DNA of 64,000 nt, taken from positions 2,586,076-2,650,075 of the forward strand of contig NZ_CP114598.1 of assembly GCF_030848305.1 (NCBI RefSeq). The letters run 5' to 3'. This document shows, piece by piece, positions 1 through 8,924 of this stretch. The notes below the pieces were generated by a model. The model had not been told where the DNA came from and made no database searches. It worked only from the letters and a program-made list of their open reading frames with translations. This stretch comes from Akkermansia muciniphila. Its GTDB lineage: Bacteria; Verrucomicrobiota; Verrucomicrobiia; Verrucomicrobiales; Akkermansiaceae. Position numbers and translations under genes: made by a program. Positions within the stretch are counted from its first letter, which is position 1; each line of letters begins with the position of its first letter.

Positions 1-615
1 GCGCGCACCCTTGGCTGGCCTGTAGTGCAGAGCTACGGCATGACGGAAGCCGGCTCCCAATTAGCCACGGCCCTTCCCGGAGATTCCTACCATACGGACC
101 GCCTCTCCCTTCTGCCCCATTGGGAAGTTCAGACGGACGAAAAGGGCCTCCTGCGCTTCCAGGGGGAAGGGAAATTGTCCGGCCGTCTGCTGACGCAGCC
201 CCATGGAGGGTTTCTCCTGGAACGGGTCGCTCCGCAGGAGTGGTGGAGCACCCGCGACCTGGTACGCCTGGAAGGACGTTTGCTGACCTTTCTGCGCCGG
301 GCGGACAGACTTGTCAAAGTTCTGGGGGAACTGGTGGATCCGGATGCCGTCCAGGACGTTTTGCGCCGCAGCGTTCCGGAGGCTGTCGTGGAGGCAGTTC
401 CACATCCGCGCGCCGGAATGGAACTGGTTGCCTGCGGTCCTTCCGCCGCCCTTCTGGAGCAGGCCTGCCGCGCATGGAATGCGGCGGCCCCAGGCCCCCA
501 GCGCATCCGCGCCGTTATGGAAACGCCCATCCCTCTCACAGTCATGGGAAAGCTGGACAGAAACCGGCTGCGTTCCCAGTTGAGCGATCATCCGGAACAA
601 CTGAGGAAAATTTAA
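1..615 (+). CDS. AMP-forming acyl-CoA/acid ligase, C-terminal part
   Basis: The frame is open from base 1, so the gene begins upstream of the window. The visible 204 residues contain the YGMTEAGS stretch typical of the adenylate-forming (ANL) superfamily, followed by the hinge and small C-terminal domain with the conserved late lysine region TVMGKLDRNRL. These enzymes activate a carboxylic acid with ATP and pass it to CoA or another thiol. The small C-terminal domain and the YGMTE motif resemble MenE (o-succinylbenzoate-CoA ligase), but the substrate cannot be told from this fragment. The stop is TAA at 613-615 and no terminator is evident immediately after it. Confidence 0.75.
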   Translation, partial: ARTLGWPVVQSYGMTEAGSQLATALPGDSYHTDRLSLLPHWEVQTDEKGLLRFQGEGKLSGRLLTQPHGGFLLERVAPQEWWSTRDLVRLEGRLLTFLRRADRLVKVLGELVDPDAVQDVLRRSVPEAVVEAVPHPRAGMELVACGPSAALLEQACRAWNAAAPGPQRIRAVMETPIPLTVMGKLDRNRLRSQLSDHPEQLRKI

Positions 616-895
616 TAAAAGGCCATTTTCCGGGGATATTCATCAAAAGAATCCGAACCGGACGGAAGAAAGAAATACGGCGGGCTTGGAATCCCTTATC
701 CACTTCATTCATCCTGTCTCCCGGAAAGCCATTTTCCTCCGCCTTGCGGGCTTCCGCATACATCTCCGGGACCTTCCTGTCCGACTCCATTTATTTTCTT
801 AAAAAAAGAACGTGACATGACCAATAATTAAACATTCAGACACGTGAAAAACGCTTGTAGGGCAGAGGTTTTTCCTGCTAGAAAAGAGTTGATCC

Positions 896-3676
896 ATGCG
901 AGCCCGTCTTTTGCTTATTCCCTTTATTTTTTCCGTTCCGGCTTATGGCCAGGACATTCCATCCGCCACAGCGGCAAATCCTCCCGGGCAGGTGGAATAC
1001 GTTCCGGTCCGGGATCTTTCCCAACTGCCTATGGACGGCGGCTGGACGTACGGGGAAGTGCTGGACAAAGCCGCGGCAGGAGACTTCCGGGCCAATATGC
1101 TGGCCGGGGAATACTGGATGGGTCTTTATTACCTGAACCGGGGAGACCTGCCGCTGGCCTGCCTGGAACACATGCAGCATTTTTTCCGTAACGCGGCCAC
1201 GGCATCCGGCCATCCGGCTCCCAAGCTCATGATGACGGATCCTTACGGGATTTTCGGGATTTTCAAGGCGCAACCCATGCAGCCGGAACACGCGGAATGG
1301 CTGGCTGCCTGCCGCAAGCTTGCGGAAAAGGGAGACATGGACGCCATCACGGCCCTGTACACCGTCACGGATCTTCCGGAAGCCGAGTTGAGGCGCTACC
1401 TGGCCCCCCTGGAAAAGAAGGCAGCTTCCGGCGATCAGGATTCGCTGGCCCAGCTCGCTTTCATCAAAGTGGACTGGCTGAAGGAAGACCCAGCCAAAGT
1501 TATCGAGCCCCTGAAGAAATACCGAAAAAACGCCAAACCGGTTCTTCTGGCGCGGACAGGGGAACTGGCCCTTGCCCTGGACGGCGGCCCTTCCGGCACC
1601 GGTAAGGACGGCAGGGAATGGAGGGACACGGCCATTCAATTCCTTTCCCTGGCTGCGGAAAAGGGGCACGCAGGAGCCATGCGGCTTCTGGCGGAAATGA
1701 CGAAGGAGACCACCCCGGCACAGGCCGGAAAGCTCTTGGCGGAACTGCGCTCCAGAGGGGATCTTGAAACCCTGCTGGCAGACCTTTCCGCCGGCATGAA
1801 GGGAAAAATGGGTGGAGGGAAAAGCTCATCTCTCCAGCCTCTGTTTGATCAGGCCAGGAAACTGGGCAGCAATAACGCCTTCGCCTGGTACGCCCAGTTG
1901 ATTTCCGAAGCGCGGCCCCCGCAGGAACGGGAGCTGCGCAAAGCGGCCCTGGATCTGCTGTCCCTTCATGACGAACGGGGCATGCCATACCTGAAGGAAC
2001 CGCTTTCCTTTCCCCCAAAAAAACTCCACCAGCTTCCCCCCTACGCCAAGACGCATAAGGAGCTTGAGCTGGCCTCCCAGCTGGGGGACGCAGATTCCAG
2101 CGTACAGTTGGGCGAGCTGTGGAAGGAGGAACTGGCCAATACACAGGATTCCGTAGGGAAGGCCCACGAAGCGCGGGAAAATATGCGCGTATGGTACAGG
2201 CAGGCGGCGGAGGAAGGCCATCCCCTGGCCAGGCTGCGCCTGGCCCAGATGGAAAACCCGGACTTAATGGACAAACCGTCCGCAGAACCCGCCAGAACGC
2301 TGTTGAATGACTGCCTGGCAAAAGCCGCCGCAGGAGATTTTATCACGCTGAAAGGAATTTCCGAATACGCCACGCCGGAACAGTGGGAACAGCTGACTGC
2401 CGCCCTCCGCAAAAAAGCTCAGAGGGGGGACGCCCGCAGCCAGGCAGACCTGGCATACCTGATGTTATTCAGTTACAGGAGCGAAGAATCCGGCTATCCG
2501 GAAGCTCTGGCCTGGGCCCGCCTTTCCGCCGGACAGGGAGATCCCTGCGGCATGTACGTGCTCGGCCGCGCCCTCATTTATGAATTCGGCCTGGAAAAAC
2601 GCATGGCCGAGGGGGATTCCTGGATGTTCCGGGGAGCCTTGAAAGGCCATGTGGACGCGGCGGACATGTGGAGTTCCAATAATGAGAACCTACAGCCTTA
2701 CAGCGCCATGATGCACGGTTTGGCGGCACGGGGGCATATTCCTTCCCTTCTTTTCCTGGCCAACCAGACAGCCTATCCCCAGAATACGGGGGAGACGACG
2801 ATCCTGGGCAACGGTTCCCCTTCCGCCTACCAGCAGGTCAAGCTGACCCTGAACGGCGGGGACGCCAGCACTCCGCCGTGGCTCCGGAAGCCGGAACAGA
2901 AAGGTAAGGAGGAAGATGCTCAAGCGGATGCCGGAGCCGTTCCTCCCTGGATGACCCCGTCCGGCAGGGAACGCCAGGCTCCGGCCCCGAAAACCATCAA
3001 TCCGGAAGCCGTGAAATTTTGGGAACAGGCCGTAGAACTCGGCAGCCTGACAGCTCTGGACGAGCTGGCCAATTATTATGAAACCGTGGCCGGGAATGTT
3101 CAGGAGCCTGCGGAACGGCAGCAGCTCCTGGCCTCTGCCATGACGGCGGCCACCGCCCTGGTGAAAAAGGAGGACGTACGCGGATTCAAGAGGCTGGCCC
3201 GCTATTACGAACTGGGCATCGGCGTGCAGCCGAACAGGGAGCTGCACAAGGATTATGTGCTGAAAGCCGCGGAAACCAGAGACCCGGAGGCTCTGGTGGA
3301 GAAAGCTCGCCTGCTTATCAAGGGAGAGGATATGGAGCCGGATCCGAAAATGGCGCTGAACATTCTGACCGACCTGGAACAGAACCAGACGCATGCGGTG
3401 TCCGGCATGCATTTCCTACTCGGCTACTTGCATGAAGAAGGTCTCGGCACCCCGCAGGATATGGCGCTGGCCTATCAGTTTTACGTCAAGGGTGCGGAGC
3501 AGGACGACGCCAAGTGCATGAACAACCTGGGGTCCATGTATGAACGTGGAACCGGCGTAGCCAAGGACTTGTCTGAAGCCCGAAAGTGGTATGAACGGGC
3601 GGCGGAGCTGGGTAATGAAGACGCCCTCGCCAATGTGGAGCGGGTGAGGGAAAAACTCAACATGAAGAAAAAATAG
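896..3676 (+). CDS. Secreted Sel1-like repeat (TPR-type) protein
   Basis: 926 residues with an N-terminal signal peptide (hydrophobic core LLLIPFIFSVPAYG, probable cleavage after AYG). The rest is a long series of helical repeats of Sel1/TPR type, clearest near the C-terminus in LGYLHEEGLGTPQDMALA and LGSMYERGTGVAKDLSEA. A Pro-rich break lies near residues 660-705. Sel1 proteins act as scaffolds for protein-protein contacts; here the site would be periplasmic or extracellular, partner unknown. It stands alone between the upstream ligase and a convergent minus-strand gene. The ATG at 896 directly precedes the signal peptide. Confidence 0.85.
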   Translation: MRARLLLIPFIFSVPAYGQDIPSATAANPPGQVEYVPVRDLSQLPMDGGWTYGEVLDKAAAGDFRANMLAGEYWMGLYYLNRGDLPLACLEHMQHFFRNAATASGHPAPKLMMTDPYGIFGIFKAQPMQPEHAEWLAACRKLAEKGDMDAITALYTVTDLPEAELRRYLAPLEKKAASGDQDSLAQLAFIKVDWLKEDPAKVIEPLKKYRKNAKPVLLARTGELALALDGGPSGTGKDGREWRDTAIQFLSLAAEKGHAGAMRLLAEMTKETTPAQAGKLLAELRSRGDLETLLADLSAGMKGKMGGGKSSSLQPLFDQARKLGSNNAFAWYAQLISEARPPQERELRKAALDLLSLHDERGMPYLKEPLSFPPKKLHQLPPYAKTHKELELASQLGDADSSVQLGELWKEELANTQDSVGKAHEARENMRVWYRQAAEEGHPLARLRLAQMENPDLMDKPSAEPARTLLNDCLAKAAAGDFITLKGISEYATPEQWEQLTAALRKKAQRGDARSQADLAYLMLFSYRSEESGYPEALAWARLSAGQGDPCGMYVLGRALIYEFGLEKRMAEGDSWMFRGALKGHVDAADMWSSNNENLQPYSAMMHGLAARGHIPSLLFLANQTAYPQNTGETTILGNGSPSAYQQVKLTLNGGDASTPPWLRKPEQKGKEEDAQADAGAVPPWMTPSGRERQAPAPKTINPEAVKFWEQAVELGSLTALDELANYYETVAGNVQEPAERQQLLASAMTAATALVKKEDVRGFKRLARYYELGIGVQPNRELHKDYVLKAAETRDPEALVEKARLLIKGEDMEPDPKMALNILTDLEQNQTHAVSGMHFLLGYLHEEGLGTPQDMALAYQFYVKGAEQDDAKCMNNLGSMYERGTGVAKDLSEARKWYERAAELGNEDALANVERVREKLNMKKK

Positions 3677-3761
3677 ACTCTTTTCCCGCTCCGGGAATAC
3701 CACGGAATGGCGGTGGAGCACAAAGCTTTGGCCGAAGATTTTCCTGCAGCCGGCAGAAAAG

Positions 3762-3786
3762 CGCGCAAAGCGGGCGCGATTTTTTT
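3762..3786 (+). terminator. Rho-independent terminator after the Sel1 gene
   Basis: A short GC stem (CGCGC at 3762-3766 pairing with GCGCG at 3774-3778) is followed by a run of seven T residues, 86 bases after the Sel1 stop codon. The orientation suits the plus-strand gene. Confidence 0.6.
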
Positions 3787-3972
3787 AAGCGGCCCCTTCC
3801 TGTTTCAAGGTAAGCAAATGCCTTTGAAATTCGCGCGTCTTTACAAATAGCCGTCCGTCGCGGCACGGATACGAGAAACGCCTTCATCCGGGCCATGCCG
3901 CGCCGGGCTGGGAGGGCTCTCTCCAAAAACGGAAGCAGGAACAGAAGTTTTTCAGAAAAGGCGTACCCGAAG

Positions 3973-6900
3973 TTATTCCCGCGTCACTTTCAACCGCAGA
4001 AACCGGCGTTCCATCCCGCTTTCCCGTACGGGTTCCGCATCCCAAAATTCGGCGGCCGTCTTTCCGGCGGTTTCCACTTCTCCCAGGGAAATCCAGTCGG
4101 CCAGGTCCGTGGAGGCTTCCACCTCATGCTTCACGTCCGTCGCCTGCGGATTCACAGGCCAGCGCAGCACCAGATGCATGCATCCGTCCTCTCCCTCTTC
4201 CAATGTTACTTTCGTAACGCTCCCGCAGGGTTTCAGCGGATCCTGCCCCGTGGCGTATTTCATCAGGTTGGTGATGCCATCCCCGGCAGGAACGGCATCC
4301 ATAGCCGTCCGGTCCGCGGCAGCATCCGGCGGGAAGGAGTCCTGCACCCACTTGTCGTAGCCCGTCAGTTCGGCGCCATCCTGCGTTATGGTGACGGAGC
4401 ATTCCTGTTTGTCGGAAGAACGGAAGATTACCGTTCCGGACCGTCCGGCGGCGGATTTGTTTTCCGCTGCCGTCAACATGACCGTAGTACGGCCGATCCC
4501 TGAAACGGCGGAGGCGGAAATCCAGTCCGGACAGTCTGCAACCACCCAGCCAAGAGTTTCCTCTTCCGACTGCACTTCCACCGCCACGGCGCCGCCCCCG
4601 GCAGGGATGGTTTCCCCAGCAGAAGAAAGGGCAAAGGGGCTCGGCGTATCAGGATAAGCGGTGGAGGAAACATAACGGTTGGCGGCCCGGAGCAGGCAAC
4701 ATTCGTCAAAGTAGTCGTTCTTCCCGGAGGAATCCGCCACATCCATTCCCAAATCCCAGTACATGAATCCGGCCACTTGCTGTTCACTGATGTACCGGGC
4801 CTTTTTCCTGATCGTATCCACACCGTTGAAGTGCAGCGTCTTCACTTTGCCTCCGCCGTAATTGAAGCTGGCGGAGTCCAGGGAAGAGTCTTGCCTCACA
4901 CCGGCGCAGGTTGAAACAATATCCCGGTAAGCGCGAATATCGGCGCCCTGCCCCGCTCCCGGAGTTCCCTGGAACGGCGCGCTGAGCATGATCTTGGAGT
5001 CCGGATACCCCCATGAACGGTACGCTCCGCATGCGGAAACCATGCTGTTGTATCCGTTTACGTCAATTTGGGGGCCATAGTTCTGGAAGGTGAAGTAATC
5101 CACATACTGCATATAGGCCACAGGAAATTTATAATAGTAAGTATGCAGGGAAATGGTAAAGAACATGTCCGGAGAGGCTGCCCGGATGGCTTTTGCCAGT
5201 TCTCCGTAATTCCTCCAGGCGGCCGTGTTGTTCTGCTCAATCCATTCAAAGTCCAGGTCCAGCCCGTCCAGTTGATGCTTGCGGACAACTTCCGCCACAT
5301 TTTCGGCAAAAGCCGCACGGGCATTCGCGTCAGACAGCATCGCGGACCAGTTCCCGCCGGATATCCCCAGACGTATCCGCATGCCGGAAACGCCTTTAGT
5401 CAGCCTGCGGAGAATACGCACATGCTCCACCCAAGAAGCTGTATCATGACCAAATTGGTCACTTGTCCCCCAGCGGCCCATCAGCAGCCTGTCTCCCCAG
5501 CTATGCTGCACAGCCGTACCAAGCCGGGCCGCCGCACGGGCCTCATGCCACACACGCATTTCATCAATCCTGCCGTCCAAATCCCTTCCTATGACCGCAT
5601 TGGCGGTTCCTTCCATTTCCCCCGCATCCGCGGCGGCCGTGCTCACGGCATTCCCGTTCACATAAAAGGATGCCGTACCCGCGGAAGAATTTCTGACGAA
5701 GGCCAGCCAGAAATACCTGCCGGCCTCCACAGAAGGCAGATCCGCCACCCAGGCTTTATCCGTCCCTGTCTGGATACGAGCCTGATAATGGCCTTCCTTC
5801 CATTCCAGCCTCATGGAAACGTTGTCATTTTCAAACAGCACCGCCTCCTGACCGTCTCCGTCCAAAGCCATGCGGACTTCCACGGTGAACGCTCCGGAGC
5901 TGCCGGCGCCCAGCAAACCTCCGCCCACGTTCATATAAGCCCCCTGTCCGGAGAAGTCCAGGACATTGGAACATTCTCCGTCAGACGGCAGCAAAACCAC
6001 ACCAGAGCTTTCCGTCACGTCATTGTCCGGATATTGAAAATTGAGAGAGCCATTCGCGGCCGGCGTGACGGAATTGATGTAGATTAAATCGGAATTGTTG
6101 ATGAGGTGCGCGCGCGACGGCCAGTCATAAATGACATGTACATTTCTTACATATGCCGTCACCAGCATGTAGCGGAACGTTTCATTATCCGTGACGATGG
6201 AGAATTCAGCCCCTTCAGGGGCAACCGCCTGGTAAGGGCGCACAAAGGCGCTGCCTGTTTTTTCCGAGAATTCCGTCCACTTGGCATCACGGAAATCCCC
6301 ATCCAGACGCCAGCAGCCCACCAGATTCCCATACCTGGGATGAGACAGGGACAACGGGCCGTTCATGAAGAAGTCATCTTCCTCCCCGCCCAGGGCTGTG
6401 TTCCAGAAACGCAGTTCATCCAGAGCCCCCTTGAAACCCGCTTCCAGCACAATCCCCTTCCAGCCTGATTTCATGGCCTGCAAGTAAGGCGTCCGAGGCG
6501 AGGAAACAGCCAACCGACCATCCACATACAGACATATATCCTCTACTCCCACGGAAACGGCCACATGGTGCCACGCTCCCGCAGCCAATTCCTCCCCGGC
6601 TGCTTTCACGGAAGCGACGGAATCCCCATCTGGAGCAGACAGAGCCAGGAAACCGTGATCCAGGGAAACACACGCATTCCCCAAAGAGATGATTTTTCCC
6701 GTGACGGCGTCATCATTGGGCCTGACCCAGAATTCGCAGGTTAACTGGTTTTCAGCCGTCCATGTGGAGGACGGCACAGGCAAAGCAAGAGAAGAAGGCA
6801 GAAAAATGAGCGCCTTGTTGTGCAAGACGCTGACAGGCCGGGGCTCCGGAACTTCCGGAGCCGGGGAATCATCCGTGCTGACAGTAACGGCATTTAATTC

Positions 6901-7674
6901 CATGCGGCCGGAAGCGCTGCTGTTCGCCTCCTTGGTCACGTCAAACACCAGCCTGCCCTGTTCATCCGCGCAGGCCTTCCACTCCACCGCCAGATAGGCG
7001 TCCTGTCCCGATGAATTGGAAAGACCGGAAAACCGGTTCCCGGAAAGATTCCCCATGGAGCTTTGGAGCCCCCGTACGCTCACCAGAGATCCGCTGACCA
7101 GCGTTATGGATTCATAAGCAGGCGCATTGTGCCCGCAGAAGAAAGATACCGCATATTCCTTGCCCGCCTGGAATCCGGAGAAGGAAAGTCTTGCCGTAGC
7201 GGAAGCGGCCGACATTCCGTTGGCGCTCAGTCGCATGCTCGTATTGAAAGCTTCGCAGCCTTTGGGAAATTCAAAAGCAGACGGCGCGTCAGCGTTCGTA
7301 CCGTTGTGCCGGTGTTTCCCTCCTTCATACCAGGTATACCGGGTGTTGGGTTCCGCCAGCGTATAAGAACCGCCAGAACTGCATTTGGCGGAGACGGTCA
7401 GGGAAACCATCCTGCCGAACAAGGCTCCCACCGCCACAGACGATGAAGAAGACGCCGCACCATTTCTGATTAACGGAACGGCGACAAATACATTGGCGCC
7501 ACCCGACGCTGTTGCCGGCATGGTTACATTGGTCCAGCCCTCCTGTGCCGTCCCGGAACCATTGCCCAGGTCCACGCCGAAGCCGGCTGTCTCCGCCGCC
7601 TGCAAAATACAGACGCCTCCCGCAAAAAACGCTGTCAGCAAATAGGCTGCACTCTTGAAAAACGCCTTAACCAT
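3973..7674 (-). CDS. Secreted GH18-family glycoside hydrolase with LamG and BACON domains
   Basis: 1233 residues from the ATG at 7674, chosen because a signal peptide follows at once (MVKAFFKSAAYLLTAFFAGG). An upstream in-frame start would add 34 residues without that logic. Order: N-terminal beta-rich domain (about 30-270); first LamG/concanavalin-like domain (about 280-450, WVRPN, GAWHHVAVS, DELRFW); second LamG (about 565-705); GH18 barrel with the catalytic signature DGLDLDFEW near residue 805, acidic residues intact; BACON-like domain (about 1015-1095, ending SVTITQDGAE); C-terminal module with GDGITNLMKYATGQDP. GH18 enzymes cleave beta-1,4-GlcNAc linkages in chitin-like or N-glycan substrates. 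A mucin or glycoprotein substrate is an inference from the probable host. Confidence 0.85.
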   Translation of the reverse strand: MVKAFFKSAAYLLTAFFAGGVCILQAAETAGFGVDLGNGSGTAQEGWTNVTMPATASGGANVFVAVPLIRNGAASSSSSVAVGALFGRMVSLTVSAKCSSGGSYTLAEPNTRYTWYEGGKHRHNGTNADAPSAFEFPKGCEAFNTSMRLSANGMSAASATARLSFSGFQAGKEYAVSFFCGHNAPAYESITLVSGSLVSVRGLQSSMGNLSGNRFSGLSNSSGQDAYLAVEWKACADEQGRLVFDVTKEANSSASGRMELNAVTVSTDDSPAPEVPEPRPVSVLHNKALIFLPSSLALPVPSSTWTAENQLTCEFWVRPNDDAVTGKIISLGNACVSLDHGFLALSAPDGDSVASVKAAGEELAAGAWHHVAVSVGVEDICLYVDGRLAVSSPRTPYLQAMKSGWKGIVLEAGFKGALDELRFWNTALGGEEDDFFMNGPLSLSHPRYGNLVGCWRLDGDFRDAKWTEFSEKTGSAFVRPYQAVAPEGAEFSIVTDNETFRYMLVTAYVRNVHVIYDWPSRAHLINNSDLIYINSVTPAANGSLNFQYPDNDVTESSGVVLLPSDGECSNVLDFSGQGAYMNVGGGLLGAGSSGAFTVEVRMALDGDGQEAVLFENDNVSMRLEWKEGHYQARIQTGTDKAWVADLPSVEAGRYFWLAFVRNSSAGTASFYVNGNAVSTAAADAGEMEGTANAVIGRDLDGRIDEMRVWHEARAAARLGTAVQHSWGDRLLMGRWGTSDQFGHDTASWVEHVRILRRLTKGVSGMRIRLGISGGNWSAMLSDANARAAFAENVAEVVRKHQLDGLDLDFEWIEQNNTAAWRNYGELAKAIRAASPDMFFTISLHTYYYKFPVAYMQYVDYFTFQNYGPQIDVNGYNSMVSACGAYRSWGYPDSKIMLSAPFQGTPGAGQGADIRAYRDIVSTCAGVRQDSSLDSASFNYGGGKVKTLHFNGVDTIRKKARYISEQQVAGFMYWDLGMDVADSSGKNDYFDECCLLRAANRYVSSTAYPDTPSPFALSSAGETIPAGGGAVAVEVQSEEETLGWVVADCPDWISASAVSGIGRTTVMLTAAENKSAAGRSGTVIFRSSDKQECSVTITQDGAELTGYDKWVQDSFPPDAAADRTAMDAVPAGDGITNLMKYATGQDPLKPCGSVTKVTLEEGEDGCMHLVLRWPVNPQATDVKHEVEASTDLADWISLGEVETAGKTAAEFWDAEPVRESGMERRFLRLKVTRE

Positions 7675-7744
7675 AAATACCGTCCGCCATTTTATCCGAT
7701 CCTGTCCATCAATCCAGCAAAAAACCGTGTGGAAAGCGGATAAA

Positions 7745-7773
7745 AAAGGAGGGGATGAATCATCCCCTCCTTT
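7745..7773 (-). terminator. Terminator between PEP-CTERM and GH18 genes
   Basis: A perfect 11-bp stem (AAAGGAGGGGA with TCCCCTCCTTT) and a 7-base loop. Read on the minus strand the stem is followed by a T run, so it ends the PEP-CTERM transcript and separates it from the downstream GH18 gene. Confidence 0.75.
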
Positions 7774-7826
7774 CACAAAACCGGCTTTGACAAAGTCTGC
7801 CCGGCTAAATCACTTGTCCGCCTCCA

Positions 7827-8525
7827 TCAATCCCTGCGGCGGCGCAGAAGAAGAGCTCCCAAACCAAGGAGCCCAAGGGATGCCGTAGCCGGTTCCGGAA
7901 CAACTTCCCCGGAAAGACTGATATTGGTAATGTCAGCGGCCATACCGGCACCAGACCCTAATGATGAAGTCTCCATAGAATTGAATATCAACCCATAAGA
8001 TGAATAATTCCCCGCTCCGCTCAAATCCAGGTCAACGGAAACGGAAGTTGGGCTGCTCGTCAGGGCCGTCTTGGCGTTTTCCAGCGTCCACGTCCCTATG
8101 ACTGAGGATGTTCCATCATCCGAGAAACCATAGACATTGCAAATGTATTTGCATTCAAAAGACCCAAGAGAACCTCCCCAAGAAGCGCTTTTGGAAATGT
8201 CAAAAGACAAAGTTGCAGAATCCGTCCCGGACGGCATCTCAAATTTGAGCCCGGCAAAATTTCCCCCCGCATTATTGGACGCCACAGCTCCAATTTGCAG
8301 CTTGAGGGTTCCTGCTTCAAACCCCACCTGACCATTCAAGGAACTGTTTTCCCAAGTTCCGTGCCATTCCTGAACATTGTAACCGAAGACATCTTGAGGA
8401 GAAATCCCGGAAGAAGAAACACCCGTGGTTCCTGCCCCTGTTGGAGACAGGTCAACGGAAAATGAAGCAGCATTAGCCATGGAGGCCAAGGCCAAAACCG
8501 CCAAGAGAGATAATGTTTTTCTCAT
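7827..8525 (-). CDS. PEP-CTERM sorting domain protein
   Basis: 232 residues with a signal peptide (RKTLSLLAVLALASMANA) and a C-terminal PEP-CTERM signal: VVPEPA, a short hydrophobic helix (SLGLLGLGALLL) and a terminal RRRRD cluster. Such proteins are exported and processed by an exosortase at the cell envelope. The body is a beta-rich, Ser/Gly-rich domain of about 180 residues with no recognised enzyme motif. The start at 8525 is taken because the signal peptide begins there; ATG at 8540 is a close alternative. It has its own -10 box upstream and terminator downstream, so it is probably monocistronic. Confidence 0.85.
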   Translation of the reverse strand: MRKTLSLLAVLALASMANAASFSVDLSPTGAGTTGVSSSGISPQDVFGYNVQEWHGTWENSSLNGQVGFEAGTLKLQIGAVASNNAGGNFAGLKFEMPSGTDSATLSFDISKSASWGGSLGSFECKYICNVYGFSDDGTSSVIGTWTLENAKTALTSSPTSVSVDLDLSGAGNYSSYGLIFNSMETSSLGSGAGMAADITNISLSGEVVPEPATASLGLLGLGALLLRRRRD

Positions 8526-8570
8526 AACGGTATGTGTCATACCGAATTTGGAATCCGGCGTCAACGTAAA

Positions 8571-8576
8571 ATTATA
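8571..8576 (-). promoter_or_regulatory. Candidate -10 box for the PEP-CTERM gene
   Basis: On the minus strand the sequence is a perfect TATAAT, about 45 bases upstream of the start at 8525. A convincing -35 hexamer is not visible (AACAGG lies 18 bases upstream). The rest of the region to 8870 is AT-rich and holds no gene I can support. Confidence 0.4.
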
Positions 8577-8870
8577 AAATGGGAAAAGCGTAAACCTGTT
8601 ACCGTATTTTTCCCTCCAGTACTGACCGGAGGACAAGACAAATTTTCCCTCTCCATTTTTTATAAACACGCAGGAAAGAAAACGATATCCCGCTTCATCC
8701 TCTTTTCGTGAAGATAGATTTTTCAAATTAATTATTAATGCATTACATATATAGTTAATAGAAATCCCGATAATCGGAACATTTTTTGATACAAAAATAT
8801 CCTATCTCTTGCATTTGCGCTGCGGATTCCAAATTCGTTTAAAAAAAGGATGGAATTCCATATATAAAAA

Positions 8871-8900
8871 GCGCAGACACTCGGAATGTCTGCGCTTTTT
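8871..8900 (-). terminator. Terminator of the M3 peptidase-dehydrogenase transcript
   Basis: A 9-bp perfect stem (GCGCAGACA with TGTCTGCGC) with a 7-base loop and A/T runs on both sides, just downstream of the stop at 8925. It could work in both directions. Confidence 0.8.
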
Positions 8901-8924
8901 GTTCCCAACCACGGGAAAAACGCA

